NCBI GenBank assembly: GCA_034008185.1
Contig: CM067082.1
Coordinates: forward strand, 129,209,988 to 129,273,987
DNA from: Gorsachius magnificus
Taxonomy: Eukaryota > Chordata > Aves > Pelecaniformes > Ardeidae
Direction of reading: 5' to 3'
DNA length: 64,000 nucleotides
Made by a program: the position numbers and the translations under genes. Positions 13,959 through 25,974 of this stretch are shown here, piece by piece; positions within the stretch are counted from its first letter, which is position 1; the number at the start of each line of letters is the position of its first letter. Under the pieces are notes generated by a model. It was not told the origin of the DNA. It saw only the letters and a list, made by a program, of their open reading frames with translations, and searched no databases.

Positions 13959-16900
13959 AGAATCTAGCATCAGTTAGATATACACCACTTGCTTTCTATG
14001 CTATTTTGCAGAGTATGATGATTAAACATTGGTAGACTACTGGCAATTTAACAACGGTAATGCTGGCAGTCAAAAAAATAGAACTGCCCAAAGTAACATA
14101 ATTAAGAACATACAAAACAAAACCAACATAGATTAAGATATTACTGCTATAAGGAGAGTAATTCACTTCTCAAATGATGTTTTCCAAAAAAAAAAAAAAA
14201 AATCTTATCTGTATTAACTACAGATGTAGACCGGGCAGAGTAGGAAATGAAAATTGATCACTGATGCGCATTACACTTGTTTCAGAAGAAAAGTATTTAG
14301 TTTAACAGAAAAAGCAGGGAAGAGGAACATAAATGAAAGTTGTTTAGTAAACAGTTTCCTCACTTCTATGCTAGCAGTAATTACATCACACAGCATTTCA
14401 GAAAATGTCTATTCAAGTCATAAAAGCACTCAAAACTAAAGTTTGCCCACTTTGACTTGAGTCATTGCGAACTGCCTTATTTACAATGTTATAACACAGA
14501 TGGAATTGGTTACCCTACCTCCTGAATTTACTTGATATTTCCCAGTTTCCCCATTTGTAACTTTATCAAACTTTACTTGTTTGGGATGAAGTACTGCATA
14601 CCCTATGACTTCCCTCAGAAAAGTTGCAGTCCTAAATAATCCATGAAATTGGGTTCCAATACAAATTATTATGGAATAGTGAGCTAGAATACATATTTTT
14701 CCCAGAAACACCTAAGAGTTTCACATCTTGTACGAGGGAAGTGACATCTGGAAGACAGCTGAATGTGTGTCTGGGTCATGCTAATTCCAAGCCTCTGAGG
14801 CACTGTAACAAGTATATGCTCAAGAAACATTTGAAACATCCCATGCTCACTGAGCATGTCTAGAGTCTCAAAAGTGGCCAGGCTGCAAACAGACCATCCC
14901 ACCCAGCTGTAGTTAATAAAGTAGAGAATAACCTTCTCCATGTGGTAGGAAATACACAAGATGAACATACACACAAAAAAGTGGAGATGCAAGAGAAAGT
15001 AAAGTAAGAGTAGTAAAGTAGGAGACCGTGAAAATCCTGTTCAAGACTGACTGAACAAGCAGAACGACACTGAACCGATGAGGAAGGGTTCCATAAGGGA
15101 CAAACAGACAGGAAAGACAAGGCACAGAGTCACAGGAGGGGGAAAACAAAAAAATAATGTCACCCCATCACTAAATTCACCCTGCCCAGACACCAGAATG
15201 AAAGTCTACAGAATTCTGTTAGATTACTCCTCTGCTATCAGTAAACACAGAAGAATAGAAATCTCAGCGTTTCCAAAGAGAATGCAAGTTCAAAATGCTC
15301 ATCAGTCACTCCAAAGTGTTACTTCAAGTGGCAGACATCTGTATGGATAAAAGATCTCACTTGGGATGAAGATAACCCAAGAGAACATAATTTTCTCAAC
15401 GGCAGAAAGCCCTTGGGAACTCCACTCTGAGGGACTACACATTACAGTTGCAAAGTCAAGCTTTGAAATTACTGTAACAATTAAGATTGTGCAAATACGT
15501 CATAATTTACTAATGATTAGCTATTTAATATTTTCTCTTACCTTCACTGCCTACTGAAACACCTTACAACTTTTCTGTTGCATATCATTTAAGTTTATTC
15601 TCAAAACCAAATGTATCGGTTTCTTCATCATTATTTCAGTAGTGTTTATCACTATAGTACTTCGGTGCTTCTCAAATATTTCTTTATATTACAATATCCT
15701 GTACAGGAAAGTAAAAGTGGAATCTCCATTGTGCTAAGAGGAAATGAATTACAGAAATATAAAGATATTTGCAACTTTTTATTTCTAGATGAAGTCACAG
15801 GTTTTTCAGAATACCTAGTATATGCATTTATATAGATCATTACACATTTTAAACAGAGCTCCTACTGACCTCAATTGCAATAATAGTACATAATATTTAT
15901 GCAAGTCAGGCTCCACGCTCAACACCAAAAAACCCAATCATTTACAAATGTCTCTAAAAATTTGAGTCTAGGAGACTTGCAGCAGAAGTAGTGACAGAAT
16001 CCAGTTCTTCCAAGGCAGCACTCAGCTACGCTCTTCTCAGCTACACTGAGCTAGAGCGCCACTCCTTAAATTCACGCATCATTCTTGTTCAGAGACACCA
16101 CTACATTTCTCTGCATCATTTCAGTTTCAGTGTAGGAGCTGCCAAAACTGAACAACTTCACCAATGAGAGAGAAGAAAAGTGGCAAATCCTTGCTTTGGA
16201 ATCCTGCTGGGAATCACTCTACAGCTATACACTGATTTCTGACATCAGTATATCTCCAGCTGCTCTCATTAAATAAAGAAAAAATTCAACAAAAATTAAA
16301 GAAAAAAACCACACCAACAAAAAAAACCCGAAGTATGCTCTAGTTAACTTAAAAGCAAAACTTCATATAACTGATCTGTATTTTGAAACATATTATTAAA
16401 AACCTTCAGTTGAGTATATTACAGTACCATCATTTCAAGTTACATATTTGTATGCTCTGACTCCAAAGGGACATTTTTTTTGATTAATCCCACATTGAGA
16501 TTACGTATTACATTCTTACTTAAAGAACAAATTTTTCAAGATGTTTATAAAAACGAAAAATACAGTACTTTAAAATATGGCATTACTGCTTTCTATTATG
16601 TAGAAACAACGAAGCTATTAAAAATTACTTCATTCAATATTAATATAATGAAAAGCCCACAGGCCTGTAAACTATTTACATTAAGTAAATTTTCAAGAAT
16701 ATAACAGTTCTAAAGTCAGTTTCCCTAAAGGGTTGTCAGAATGATGAGCTCTTTAAAGTGGAAAAGGCAGTAATTGCCTGCTGGTATGACCTAAATCCAA
16801 AAGAAAAGAAATTAACTGCACTGTAAAGGCCATGTCTTCTATGGACTTTTTTTTGGTGGAAATGGAGGTTAGGTGATGAGAAATATATTCTGTAATGAAA

Positions 16901-17760
16901 AAAATTTACCAAGGCATCAGGACTCTGAATATAAAAATTCAGAAATGCTGATTCCTTCCTAAAAGTACTTAATATGAACTTCTCAAATCTTTACTGCATC
17001 TCATATTCCCAGAAATGATAGAACAATGAACATGTGTAAAAGCTTAAATGTTCAAGGCTCAGTCCTCCTTTCAGTATCGTCTACTAGCACATATCACTTA
17101 ACAACCTAGAGCTCATGCATATGGATGCAACATAATCAACACTGAGTAAACAACTTCAGAATTCCTTTAATTCAGTATTTAAATAGCCCTTTAAATTTTA
17201 ACTTTCAAATTTGTTTTGTTTTTTTTAATTTGTGAATCAAATAAACACACACTGCAGAGCTGTGGAATTACCATACTTAGAAGATTTTTCTCAGTGCATG
17301 AGTAGAATATATAGTCATTTTCAACGTAGAAAGATCGTTGCCTCCTTCTGTCACATTTATTTCTCTTTGTAAGCAAACTACGCAATGAAATTCTGAATTC
17401 AAACAAATACTAAACACTGATGTGCAACAGGCTGCACATAGAGAGACCGCTATGGTCACTGAAAGAAGAAGAGCAATAGCCCTGACTGTAATGGAGAAAT
17501 ACACATTATGCTTTGAAGGTTGAATCCACAGTGGGGAAAAAAGGAAAATATGTTTTCTATTAGCAACAATCCAGAATTTGTCTAGTAGGGCTGACTCTGT
17601 GCATACACATATATTCTTTATATATATATGTGACTTTGAAATTATCAATTTTATTTCTATATATGTCTGTGTAAAAAAGTCCGTTTATTTCAGCACTTCT
17701 TTCACCCGAATCTAAACAGACTAGGTACAACCACATTTAAGGCTATGTTATACCAGTATG

Positions 17761-17790
17761 TGTGTATATATATATACACACATACATATA
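17761..17790 (+). repeat. TG/TA alternating repeat with perfect palindrome
   Basis: Positions 17761-17780 form a perfect 20-base palindrome (TGTGTA, TA repeats, TACACA), followed by CATACATATA. Alternating purine-pyrimidine repeats of this kind are common microsatellites and may form cruciform or left-handed DNA. No function is inferred. Confidence 0.85.
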
Positions 17791-19791
17791 TTCATTTTAA
17801 ATCAGCACAGATGTTGTTTCAAATATCCTGCAACTATCCATTTAACTTGTATTACACATAAGAAATGCTCCTTTTTTCTTTAAACTTAAGAGGTTATATC
17901 TTTAATAATTTTCTATTCCTCAACTTTTCCAAACCCTCATGACTTTCTCCTTTCACACTCAAAATCCTTGAATAAAGTGTAAAATGTCAAACTCTGCTGC
18001 TGTTTCAAAGTGTTTTCACTAAATTTAAAATTTTATTAAATAGAACATTAATTTCTACAAGTGACAGACATAGGTTCTGAAGTGTTAAAACAAAGCTATA
18101 CGAGATATATGAACACAAAACAGTAATTAGAAAAACATTTTATAAGTAAAACTTGTTTTTTTCTCACATGCTTTTTTCAATTCGATGTTGCTTTTTTAAT
18201 GGAAAACGCATCCAACTTCCTCAAAATGAAAACTGAGATTGAAATACTCTCAAAGCTAGACACTGACACCCCCACCACATGCACATATGATATCCTAAAA
18301 GTCAAAGAGGATATCAATTACAAACGAATCCTCTACATTTAGACATAGTTGAGTTGGGAAGCTTTATTCACTACTTTTAATTAACTAATGATTGTCTTTT
18401 AATCAAATATTGCTCTGGATTATGTGTCCATCACCAATACTCCATTTCCAATTCTCCTTTTCCTTTAAATCCTGCCTACACTACTGTTCCAGAACATGGA
18501 GATTTTCTTTGGGAACCAGAAATCATTTCCTTTTATGGCAAACAGTCTTTACAAAAGGCAGTGCCCTTACTCAAAAGAAAGGATCAAAAATCCCCAAAAC
18601 AAGATTAAAAAAGTAAATGAAACAAGTCAAAAAATCTTAGCATGAAATTGGTAAGACATCAGCTTTACTCTCTTAAGTCATTGCAGCCTGCTTCTACCAG
18701 ATCAACCAAGGGAAATATGTCTAGGCTTGGGACAAAAGAAACCAACAAGCGCTAGGGTACATCTTAAAATTGGCACTGGCAAAATGATCATTAAGCATTT
18801 TTGAAGTTCATTAGTAAGGAGGAGCTTGCCAGATGATAAAAAAATAGCCTTTAAATGGAAGTGGGGACTATTTTTGCAAGGTACATTCACATGAAAACAT
18901 AGATCAGCATCCCCAGAGCAGAAATAACAAGTTATTTGACAAGCTGCCATGATGCTTCCCTTACATTTTGCACATCCTGCATCTCTTTGCTTATTTCCCT
19001 GAGCGTATAGCACAGAATATCCAACGTGCAGTTTATTCACAAACATGGTCCTGCCCCTTCTTTTCCTTCCCTCCAATATATGTGAATTTTTTAATTTTAT
19101 TTTGGCATCTTGTTTACTTTCAATTTCTGTGGATGTTCGCTGCAGATACAGGAATCTGCACACATAGAAAAGACTGCAGAACAAAAACACTCTGACTTCC
19201 TTCTAGTAAGAAAGGCGTACACCTCTCTGCATAGCTATCTGAATGGACAACTTAAGTTTGCCCATTGTAAAAAATAATAAAAACCCAAACAGATTCTTTT
19301 TCTGCTTAAGGTTTTCACTCACTGAGTAGAATTAACCTTGAGAAATAGGCAGGTTCTGAAGTCCACAACAAACTGTTATCCAGACTGATTCAAAACAAAA
19401 TTGCTTTAGAACATTCTTATTTCAATATTAAATGCAGTGTGTTTCAAAAATTATCTCTACATTGTAAGAATAAAAAGCAACACATAAAGCTAAGGTAGCC
19501 AGCACAGAAGCTACTCAAACGCTTCTGCCAAAACTTGTTTGATAATCATGAGTCTTCTGTCAAGAAAAAATGAATTGCAATTTAAGTATTGTATGGATGT
19601 TTTCTTTAATCAGTTGTTTCTTATCCACAGCGTAAGGCTTCCCAGTTATCCAATTAAGACACTGAACTTCAAGTGGCTCCAAGTCCCAACAGTTCACTAA
19701 TACCATTCTGTCTCCTGTATAATATTAAATGAGCAACCATAAAGCAAACATGAGATAATTCTGAATCGAGGAGATGAGGAAGCATATTTAC

Positions 19792-19902
19792 CTGAAGCAT
19801 CTCCAACTTTAAAATCACTGTCATCAGAGCTATCATAATCTAAAGCTTCCAGCAGCGAAGCTGCCAAAGGCTTCACTTGTCTCCTCTTCGAACTGCGGTC
19901 CA
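19792..19902 (-). CDS. PHF14: PHF14 exon 2: first coding exon body
   Basis: This 111-nt exon begins with the TG of the start codon and encodes residues 1-37 plus the first base of codon 38. The protein begins MDRSSKRRQVKPLAASLLEA and continues LDYDSSDDSDFKVGDAS, the known N-terminus of PHF14. The acceptor is TTTTTTTCCTGCAG|TGGACC and the donor is CTTCAG|GTAAAT. No ATG exists in the exon itself: the genomic codon at this place is GTG, and only splicing to exon 1, which ends in A, creates ATG. Residues 5-9 form a basic KRRQ patch, and residues 22-31 an acidic DYDSSDDSD patch. Confidence 0.93.
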
Positions 19903-20437
19903 CTGCAGGAAAAAAAAAAACACAGTATCGTTACAAGGCGGCATAATGAGAATTCAGCCTCGTTAAAGAGATTTAAACAAGAGGGAAAGGCAGAATGGCC
20001 GTGACAGGCGGGGGCAGCCTCCGCCACAGCGCCCGAGGAGCGGCGGCAGACGCAGGCGGCACCGGGGGCCCGTAGCCGTTCACTCCCGCAGCTGAGGGAG
20101 GGGAGCGGCGGGGCACACCGGGACGGCTCTACCCGCAGCCCGGCGGGGCACTGGTGCTCCCTTCAGGCGCCGGGAAACAACGCGGCACCGTACCGGCCGC
20201 GGCTCCCGGGCTGCCCCGGGCACCGGCCGGAAACCTGGAGGGGGGGGTGAGGTGGGGGAGCAGGTGGGCAGACACCGGGGTCGCCTGAGGCCCCCGGAGC
20301 CACCAGCACCTACAGGCGTAGCGCCCTGGCGTGATCCATCAGCGCCAGCGACGAGGAAAGGGCAGCCGGGACCGCGGGGCGCCTGAGGGACGGCGATGCG
20401 CCCGCCCCCCGGGCACCTGGGCATGGATCACTTACTA
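19903..20437 (-). other. PHF14: PHF14 intron 1
   Basis: A 535-nt intron that interrupts the translation start codon. The donor GTAAGT at 20437-20432 is a consensus match. The acceptor has an 11-T tract followed by CCTGCAG. Its 5' half is very GC-rich and belongs to the promoter CpG island. Long open frames on both strands here are by-products of GC-rich sequence. Confidence 0.85.
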
Positions 20438-20825
20438 AAGCCTGCGCGGGTGAGCGGCGGGCGGGCAGGGGCCCTCGGGTGCAGCGCCGCGGAGCCGCCG
20501 AGCCCCGGGCCCCTTCCCCAGACAATGGGCACGGCGGCGACCCGGACCCTCGCGAGGTGAAGCCGGGGGCGGGGGAGGCAGTGCCCGTCCTCTGCCCGGG
20601 CGCGGGGCGTGGCGGCAGCGCTGCGGCCTGTCGCGGGGAGCGGGGCGGGCGGGCCGGCCGGCAGGCTGGGGCGCGTAACGCGGGGCCGCGGTGCGGACCC
20701 ATTCGCTGCCGGGGGGGGAGGGTAATGTCACTGTTCAGGATGTCAGTGATGAGGAAAACCGGCTCAAAACCCAGCCTGGCACCTCCTCTGTTCCCTCGCG
20801 CGGAAACGAGGCGTCGTAAAACTGC
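19985..20825 (-). promoter_or_regulatory. PHF14: CpG-island promoter of PHF14
   Basis: About 840 bp with dense CpG and GC-box-like runs (GGGGCGGG on either strand, for example around 20565-20575 and 20641-20650) in an otherwise AT-rich neighbourhood. It covers the first exon and most of intron 1. No TATA box is evident, as usual for widely expressed genes. A CpG-rich shoulder continues on the upstream side to about 21110. Confidence 0.85.
20438..20740 (-). other. PHF14: PHF14 exon 1: 5' UTR plus first base of the start codon
   Basis: The 3' end is fixed at 20438 by ...GGCTTTA|GTAAGT. The last A, joined to exon 2, makes ATG in the context CTTTATGG: pyrimidine at -3, G at +4, only moderate by vertebrate rules. 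The 5' end is a guess, since CpG-island promoters give diffuse starts. An ATG at 20702-20700 on the minus strand would be an upstream AUG if transcription starts above it; its frame runs into intron 1 in unspliced RNA. Confidence 0.7.
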
Positions 20826-20829
20826 TTTT

Positions 20830-23800
20830 GTTTAACCCCTGTCCTAAGAACTAAGTTCCCTGTGGGCTTCGTTGCATTGCCCAGCTTATTCTTGCACTCT
20901 TGAAAGATAGGAAGCCGTTGCATTCAGAAAAAAAAAAAAAACAAACAAACCCAGGGATTTTTGTTTGACCACATCGCACGAGTCCAGGAGCTAAGCACGA
21001 AACCTGGTGGCAGGAGATGGACGGCGAAGGAGAGCAGCGCAGGGCCATGGCCTTTCCGAGTCCCAAAGCCGCCTCCGTCCCCAGCGCCACCCCCAGCCCC
21101 CACGCACAGCCGGTATTGCCAGTCCCACATGTAAAAGCTGCCCAAAACTTTTAGGAAGTCTTCAAAAACACTGAGGGAATCCAGTTTTTTGGCTTTTTCC
21201 CCAAAACTTATTTTTGTAATTAGACGAATGGGGACATTCTTAAAGAATTGTTGCTTTGACATACCACCATGGCGTCAAGAGCTTGAGGATCAGAAATAGT
21301 GATAAACACGAGCGCTTGCAACAGAATTGTGAGAGCATATATTAGAAGATGTGTGCTCCACGATGCGTAAACGCAAGTAGGGTCAAACCACTACGATGAA
21401 GCGTGGAGGGAAGGTAAAGTTTGGTAAGCATACGGCCCATGACAAGAGCCTGCGCTACATTTAGCACAGCTCTGCATGTATCACCTGAGCGAGCCTTCCA
21501 AAATGGTTCTTGGTATTGCAAAGACAGATAGTATGTTATGGGTATACTAGTCATCTTTTTTTTTTTAAAATAGAGCATAGAGATGGCCAGTTAGTGTACG
21601 ATTTAATTATACATCTGAAATACTTTCGGCGATAATTTTCTGTGTTTCAGGTTTTGAGTATTTTGGAAGGGCAGAAAATTCCAAAGAGAAATGTGAATTC
21701 CGTGTTCGTTCTGCGCTTGAATTTCATAGGATTTTTACAGCACGTTATCACATCAATAGTTGATGTGTTCACACGTCCTTCTGTTTCTTCCACCAATTCT
21801 TTGGCTACATAGGTAGTCTCACTGCACAATGAACTCCTTTCCTGAATCTGTTATTGCCAGCCCTACCCAAATATGCTATCAGCCCATGCAGTCTAGTCTT
21901 TCCTTCAAAACTCTGATCAGCTTGCCTGTTCCAGTAGGAGTTGCGTATGTCTTAGTTTTTCACTCATTAAGGGATTTTTTTCCCTTTAACTGGCATGCCC
22001 ATCCTACTTTTGCTCTTCACACACAATCACAGTCTTAACAGGACAAGTAGGAGGGCTCAGATCCCTTCGTTTAGACTCTCCAGATCCATGCTGACATGTG
22101 CAGCAACAAGTTCTGCAGCATCCCTGGCCTGCCAAGGGACAAGCCCCTGATCCTGTCCCATACACAGTGATTGGCAGGACAACTCACATCGCATGTAAGG
22201 GGAAGGAAAAATAAGCAGAACTGACCCAAAATTTGGCTTTATGTAGGAGAGCAGACTGAGGGACACAGCCAGCTTCGAAGAATGAGGGCTTTTGGCATGT
22301 AATACAGGCAAAGGGCCTGTAGAGCAGCGGAGGAACTTATGACTCCTTTAAACATGAAAGTCAAAGCAGATGTATGGACTGTCTGGCTTTCAGTTCAGCT
22401 CTCTGGGGCAGCATGCAATGCTAAGATTATTCCAGTTTCTACCTACACAGTTCTGGCAAGAACAGATGATCAAGCAGAAGTTAATTAATGGCTGCCTGCC
22501 CCTGCTCCTCATCAGCATCTCACATTGCCCAACCGCTCCTTCCTCCGTACCTCTTTGTACTCTGTCCCATGACTCGAGCCCTCTCAGCCCTTCTGTCTTA
22601 CTCTTTCTTGTCCCAGATCTTTCTTTTTATTCTTCCTCTCCTTTTTTCCCCCTCCAAAAGAATATTCACACTTACTTTTATTTCTGAAAATAGCATGCAC
22701 ACGTTCTTTGTTATCTTCTGTAGTCAGCTTGCATACTTTGCCCTCATTCCTCAACAGAAAAAAAACTACATCAATAAAATGTGAAGCACCTAACATTTAT
22801 TCACCGTTTCCCTAAACTTCTGGGCATTACAAACATAGGGCTTACAGATAAATCCTCCAAATTCAGTAATTAGAATTTAGAAGTTTAGTAAATAGAAATA
22901 AAGCATACAGCACAGAAATTAACTAGAACTACCAGTCTATCTTCTGATCAGCATTCTTTGGAAGTTTCTGGCTATTAAAACATCTATTAAGTCCCCCTTA
23001 GTAAACGCTAACCTCCTCTAGTAGAGTCAGACTATTTCAAGTAAGGGGAAGAGAGGGAAGAATTTTTGCTCCAAATGAAAGAAGCCTTCAGAGAGAATGT
23101 CTGATCCCCTTATTTCTGCGAGGCCTTTGCCAGTCTCAGCAGATAATCAAGGATGTTGAAATGTTCAGTTGCCTTTTTGGTTGAAGAAATGAGGTATTAA
23201 TGGCACACTGCTGGGAGCTGGGCACTGTACTGACACTGCTATATGCATTAAGTAGATTGTAAGTATTGTCAGTTTAGCACCTTTAAGTACTACCCTCATA
23301 CACATACAAAAAATTATCTTAAAATGTCATTTTTAGAGCAAAATTATGAGGAGCTGAAATAGTACATCTAGTATGAAAATGTCATGGCAGCTCCATCACT
23401 AACACAATACTTCAAAAATGCCTAGAAATATTTCAGTATATCAGGTCATGTCAGGTACATCAGGTCTTTCAATTATCTCAGCATTCCAGTGGTTCTCTTC
23501 AGGTCGAGCCTTCAGTGCACAGCCTGTTGCAAGAGTAGGTGTCTGAATCTCCATTTCAGTGCTGCTCTTCAACGGCTGGAGAAAGAAAGAAAATAATATC
23601 TTCTGACTGTACTTTTGCCCCAAGAAAAAAAAGAATCTTTGTTGCAGTTCTGTAAAGACCATTTTAGAAGGAGTTACACAATAGCAAGTCAGCAGAGAAT
23701 ACAGTCACACTCATATAAATTACCTTAAAAATATCATTCTTAGTTTAATTAAAGTGTCGAGTTTTCAAAGAAAAATACAATAATACAACATTTCCTCACC

Positions 23801-25974
23801 TAGGGAATAAACTCAAGAGTAAGTATGTTTTTAACTCATCCATCAACTGTGAATGGAGAAATAATAGTACGAAATTCCTGTATCTTTTTTTTTTTCCCTG
23901 GCAGTGACCAGACAGTTAAAGCTATGACCTACCTGTCTGAATCCAAACAGCAAACTGGTTTTTTGTCCATCAAAACCTCACCATCTATAGTAGGGAGACT
24001 GACCTCTTCAAATATCTTTCCAAAGAGAATTGTTCCAGCTTTCACTCTTTAACTGTGCCATTACAGCAAGCACCTCTCCCAGTGATCTCTTCTCTTTTGT
24101 CTAGTATTATATGGTAAAATATAAAAAGACTGAATCACATGTCCTTGCTGTTTTAAATTACAAAGGGAAGAAATTCAGTATCAATAGTTTCTGAACAATA
24201 AGACTTTGAAATAATAAACTGCAGGCTGTTACAAGCTCTACTGCAGTCAAATGCTACCAGGGAATGTTCCCATCGGGTATTAAGAAGTTTCTTGCACTCC
24301 TTAGGCCGTGCTTAACCTCAGTCCATTAATTATGGGGTTTTTTTGATTACGTGGTACACATGTTGTAAAAGAGTCCAGGAAAAGTGAAAGCCAACAGTAT
24401 ATATCTTCAGTTGAGGACCTTTCTGAATTAAAGAAATATAAATAAAGGTTGCAAAGGTTAAGAAATACTAGAATTAGGGCTACCTGTATCTCTAGTTCTG
24501 TGTGAATTGTCATGCTAAGTAATGTGTGGTTTTTTTTAAGATTAGGTAGAGATGGGCCCTACTCCCTCTTTTACTTGCTGATACAGGATGCAATTGTTAA
24601 ACCCAAGGTATAGGAAAGCTGGATCCATGCATTTCTGTCGCAGTCAGGTCCCACGTACGGCACCTGTGCTCATATAGATACTCACAGGCGGCAGACTCCT
24701 GCCTTCCATACCCTCTCTTCCCCAAGCAAATCTGTATGGTGTTCAGTGCCAGTCCTACAACCTCTTAATCAAACAGCTATTTTAACTGAAGAAAAAAATG
24801 TCATTTTGTAGAGTTTTGACAGCTCAAGCTTGACAGAGCTAAAAGAGAGATCTTCCCACGTTTACCCTGGCTCTATATGCCTACCTCCTCTTCAGCCACT
24901 ATGAGACCACCCCCGTAACTCATGCCCACACAAAGGACATCATCACTCAAGGACTCAGACCTTGCTGCAGATCCTGCCACTGAAGTTATGTCTGAAAGTC
25001 AGTGCAAAACATACCTTACATGCAGATTTCCTATCTGCCCATTCAGCGAAAATTCTTGTCTAGGCTCATCTCCCTTCTCCTTTACATCAATATTCCTTTC
25101 TCTGGTTTTTGAAAATGCAGTTCTGGTGTTGCCATATCTATTGTAATGATTCTTCTCAGCTTCTGCCATGGTCCTTTTCCATTTTTATCCGTCCAGTGAA
25201 TTCTCCTCCACTGCATCAGTCATGAATTTCTTGGGTTTGATTTCAGGACACTTCACAGATTACTCTTTCTTTCACCAGCCATTTCTTTACGGCAGATGAC
25301 ATCTGCCATACAGATTTGCTTAACACAATGTTTTGGCCTCCTGTTCTCTGTTAAATTTTCAGACAAGTTTCTGGGTTTTTTTTCCTAGGCATCCTCCTTG
25401 CTTAAAGTGCGTTCCATGTAAATACCTGCAAACTGAGTTAATTTTTGCTCTCAAAATACCCTTCTACCATCATGCTCCCAAAAAATGTTGTAAGGTCCAA
25501 AGGATACTGTCTCTCACATTGTCTCACAGTTTACTTACGCTTCCCTGCTGTAGCAGTCTGTTTCTGTTTCTTGTTCTATGCTTGTATTTCTAGTCCATTT
25601 GGGGCAGACTTAGTATTTCCATTTTTGTATTGTTTTTCTGTCTATGATTTATTTCAGGTGTAGCAGAAGTTTGAGTCATGATTAAAGCTCCTAGACATAA
25701 AAGCTACAGAAAGAATATTAATAGTTTTTATCGTGTGACTTTCAGATAGCAAGCTCCTAAAGTAATCCATGTTCTTTTTGTTTGTAAATTACATATAACT
25801 TGGGCCAATGTATAAATAAATAATTGATAATATGAAAGAATTATGAAATATTAGACTACAGACATGTTGTACTAGTACAGATTAAGGGTTTGTCCCTAAG
25901 TGGACAGCCAGAGAAAAGCAGGAACAGAGCAAGTATATATGATACTATCTGCTCATTTCCCAACTTCCAATTAT
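20830..25974. other. Intergenic, no gene recognised
   Basis: Upstream flank of PHF14. A GC-rich shoulder at 20970-21115 may belong to the bidirectional promoter zone. The rest is AT-rich single-copy-looking sequence. Open frames up to about 110 codons have no recognisable domain. I see no tRNA, no young transposon and no supported exon. Confidence 0.6.

Larger units (their letters stand above)
9260..19791 (-). other. PHF14: PHF14 intron 2
   Basis: This 10.5 kb intron has a GTAAAT donor after exon 2 and an AACAG acceptor before exon 3. It contains one CR1 fragment in the opposite orientation to the gene (10950-11412), a strong G-run array (12969-12998), a 28-base A tract (13928-13955) and an alternating TG/TA palindrome (17761-17780). 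No further PHF14 exon is needed, because exons 2 and 3 join in frame. The longest open frame (18702-19190, minus, 162 codons) shows no family signature and is not called as a gene. Confidence 0.85.

Noticed and set aside
18702..19190. 162-codon minus-strand frame in PHF14 intron 2
   Set aside because: No motif, no splice support, AT-rich composition like the rest of the intron.
20080..20835. Long Pro/Arg/Gly-rich open frames on both strands
   Set aside because: Stop codons are rare in CpG islands; the frames cross the exon 1/intron 1 border and have no domain.
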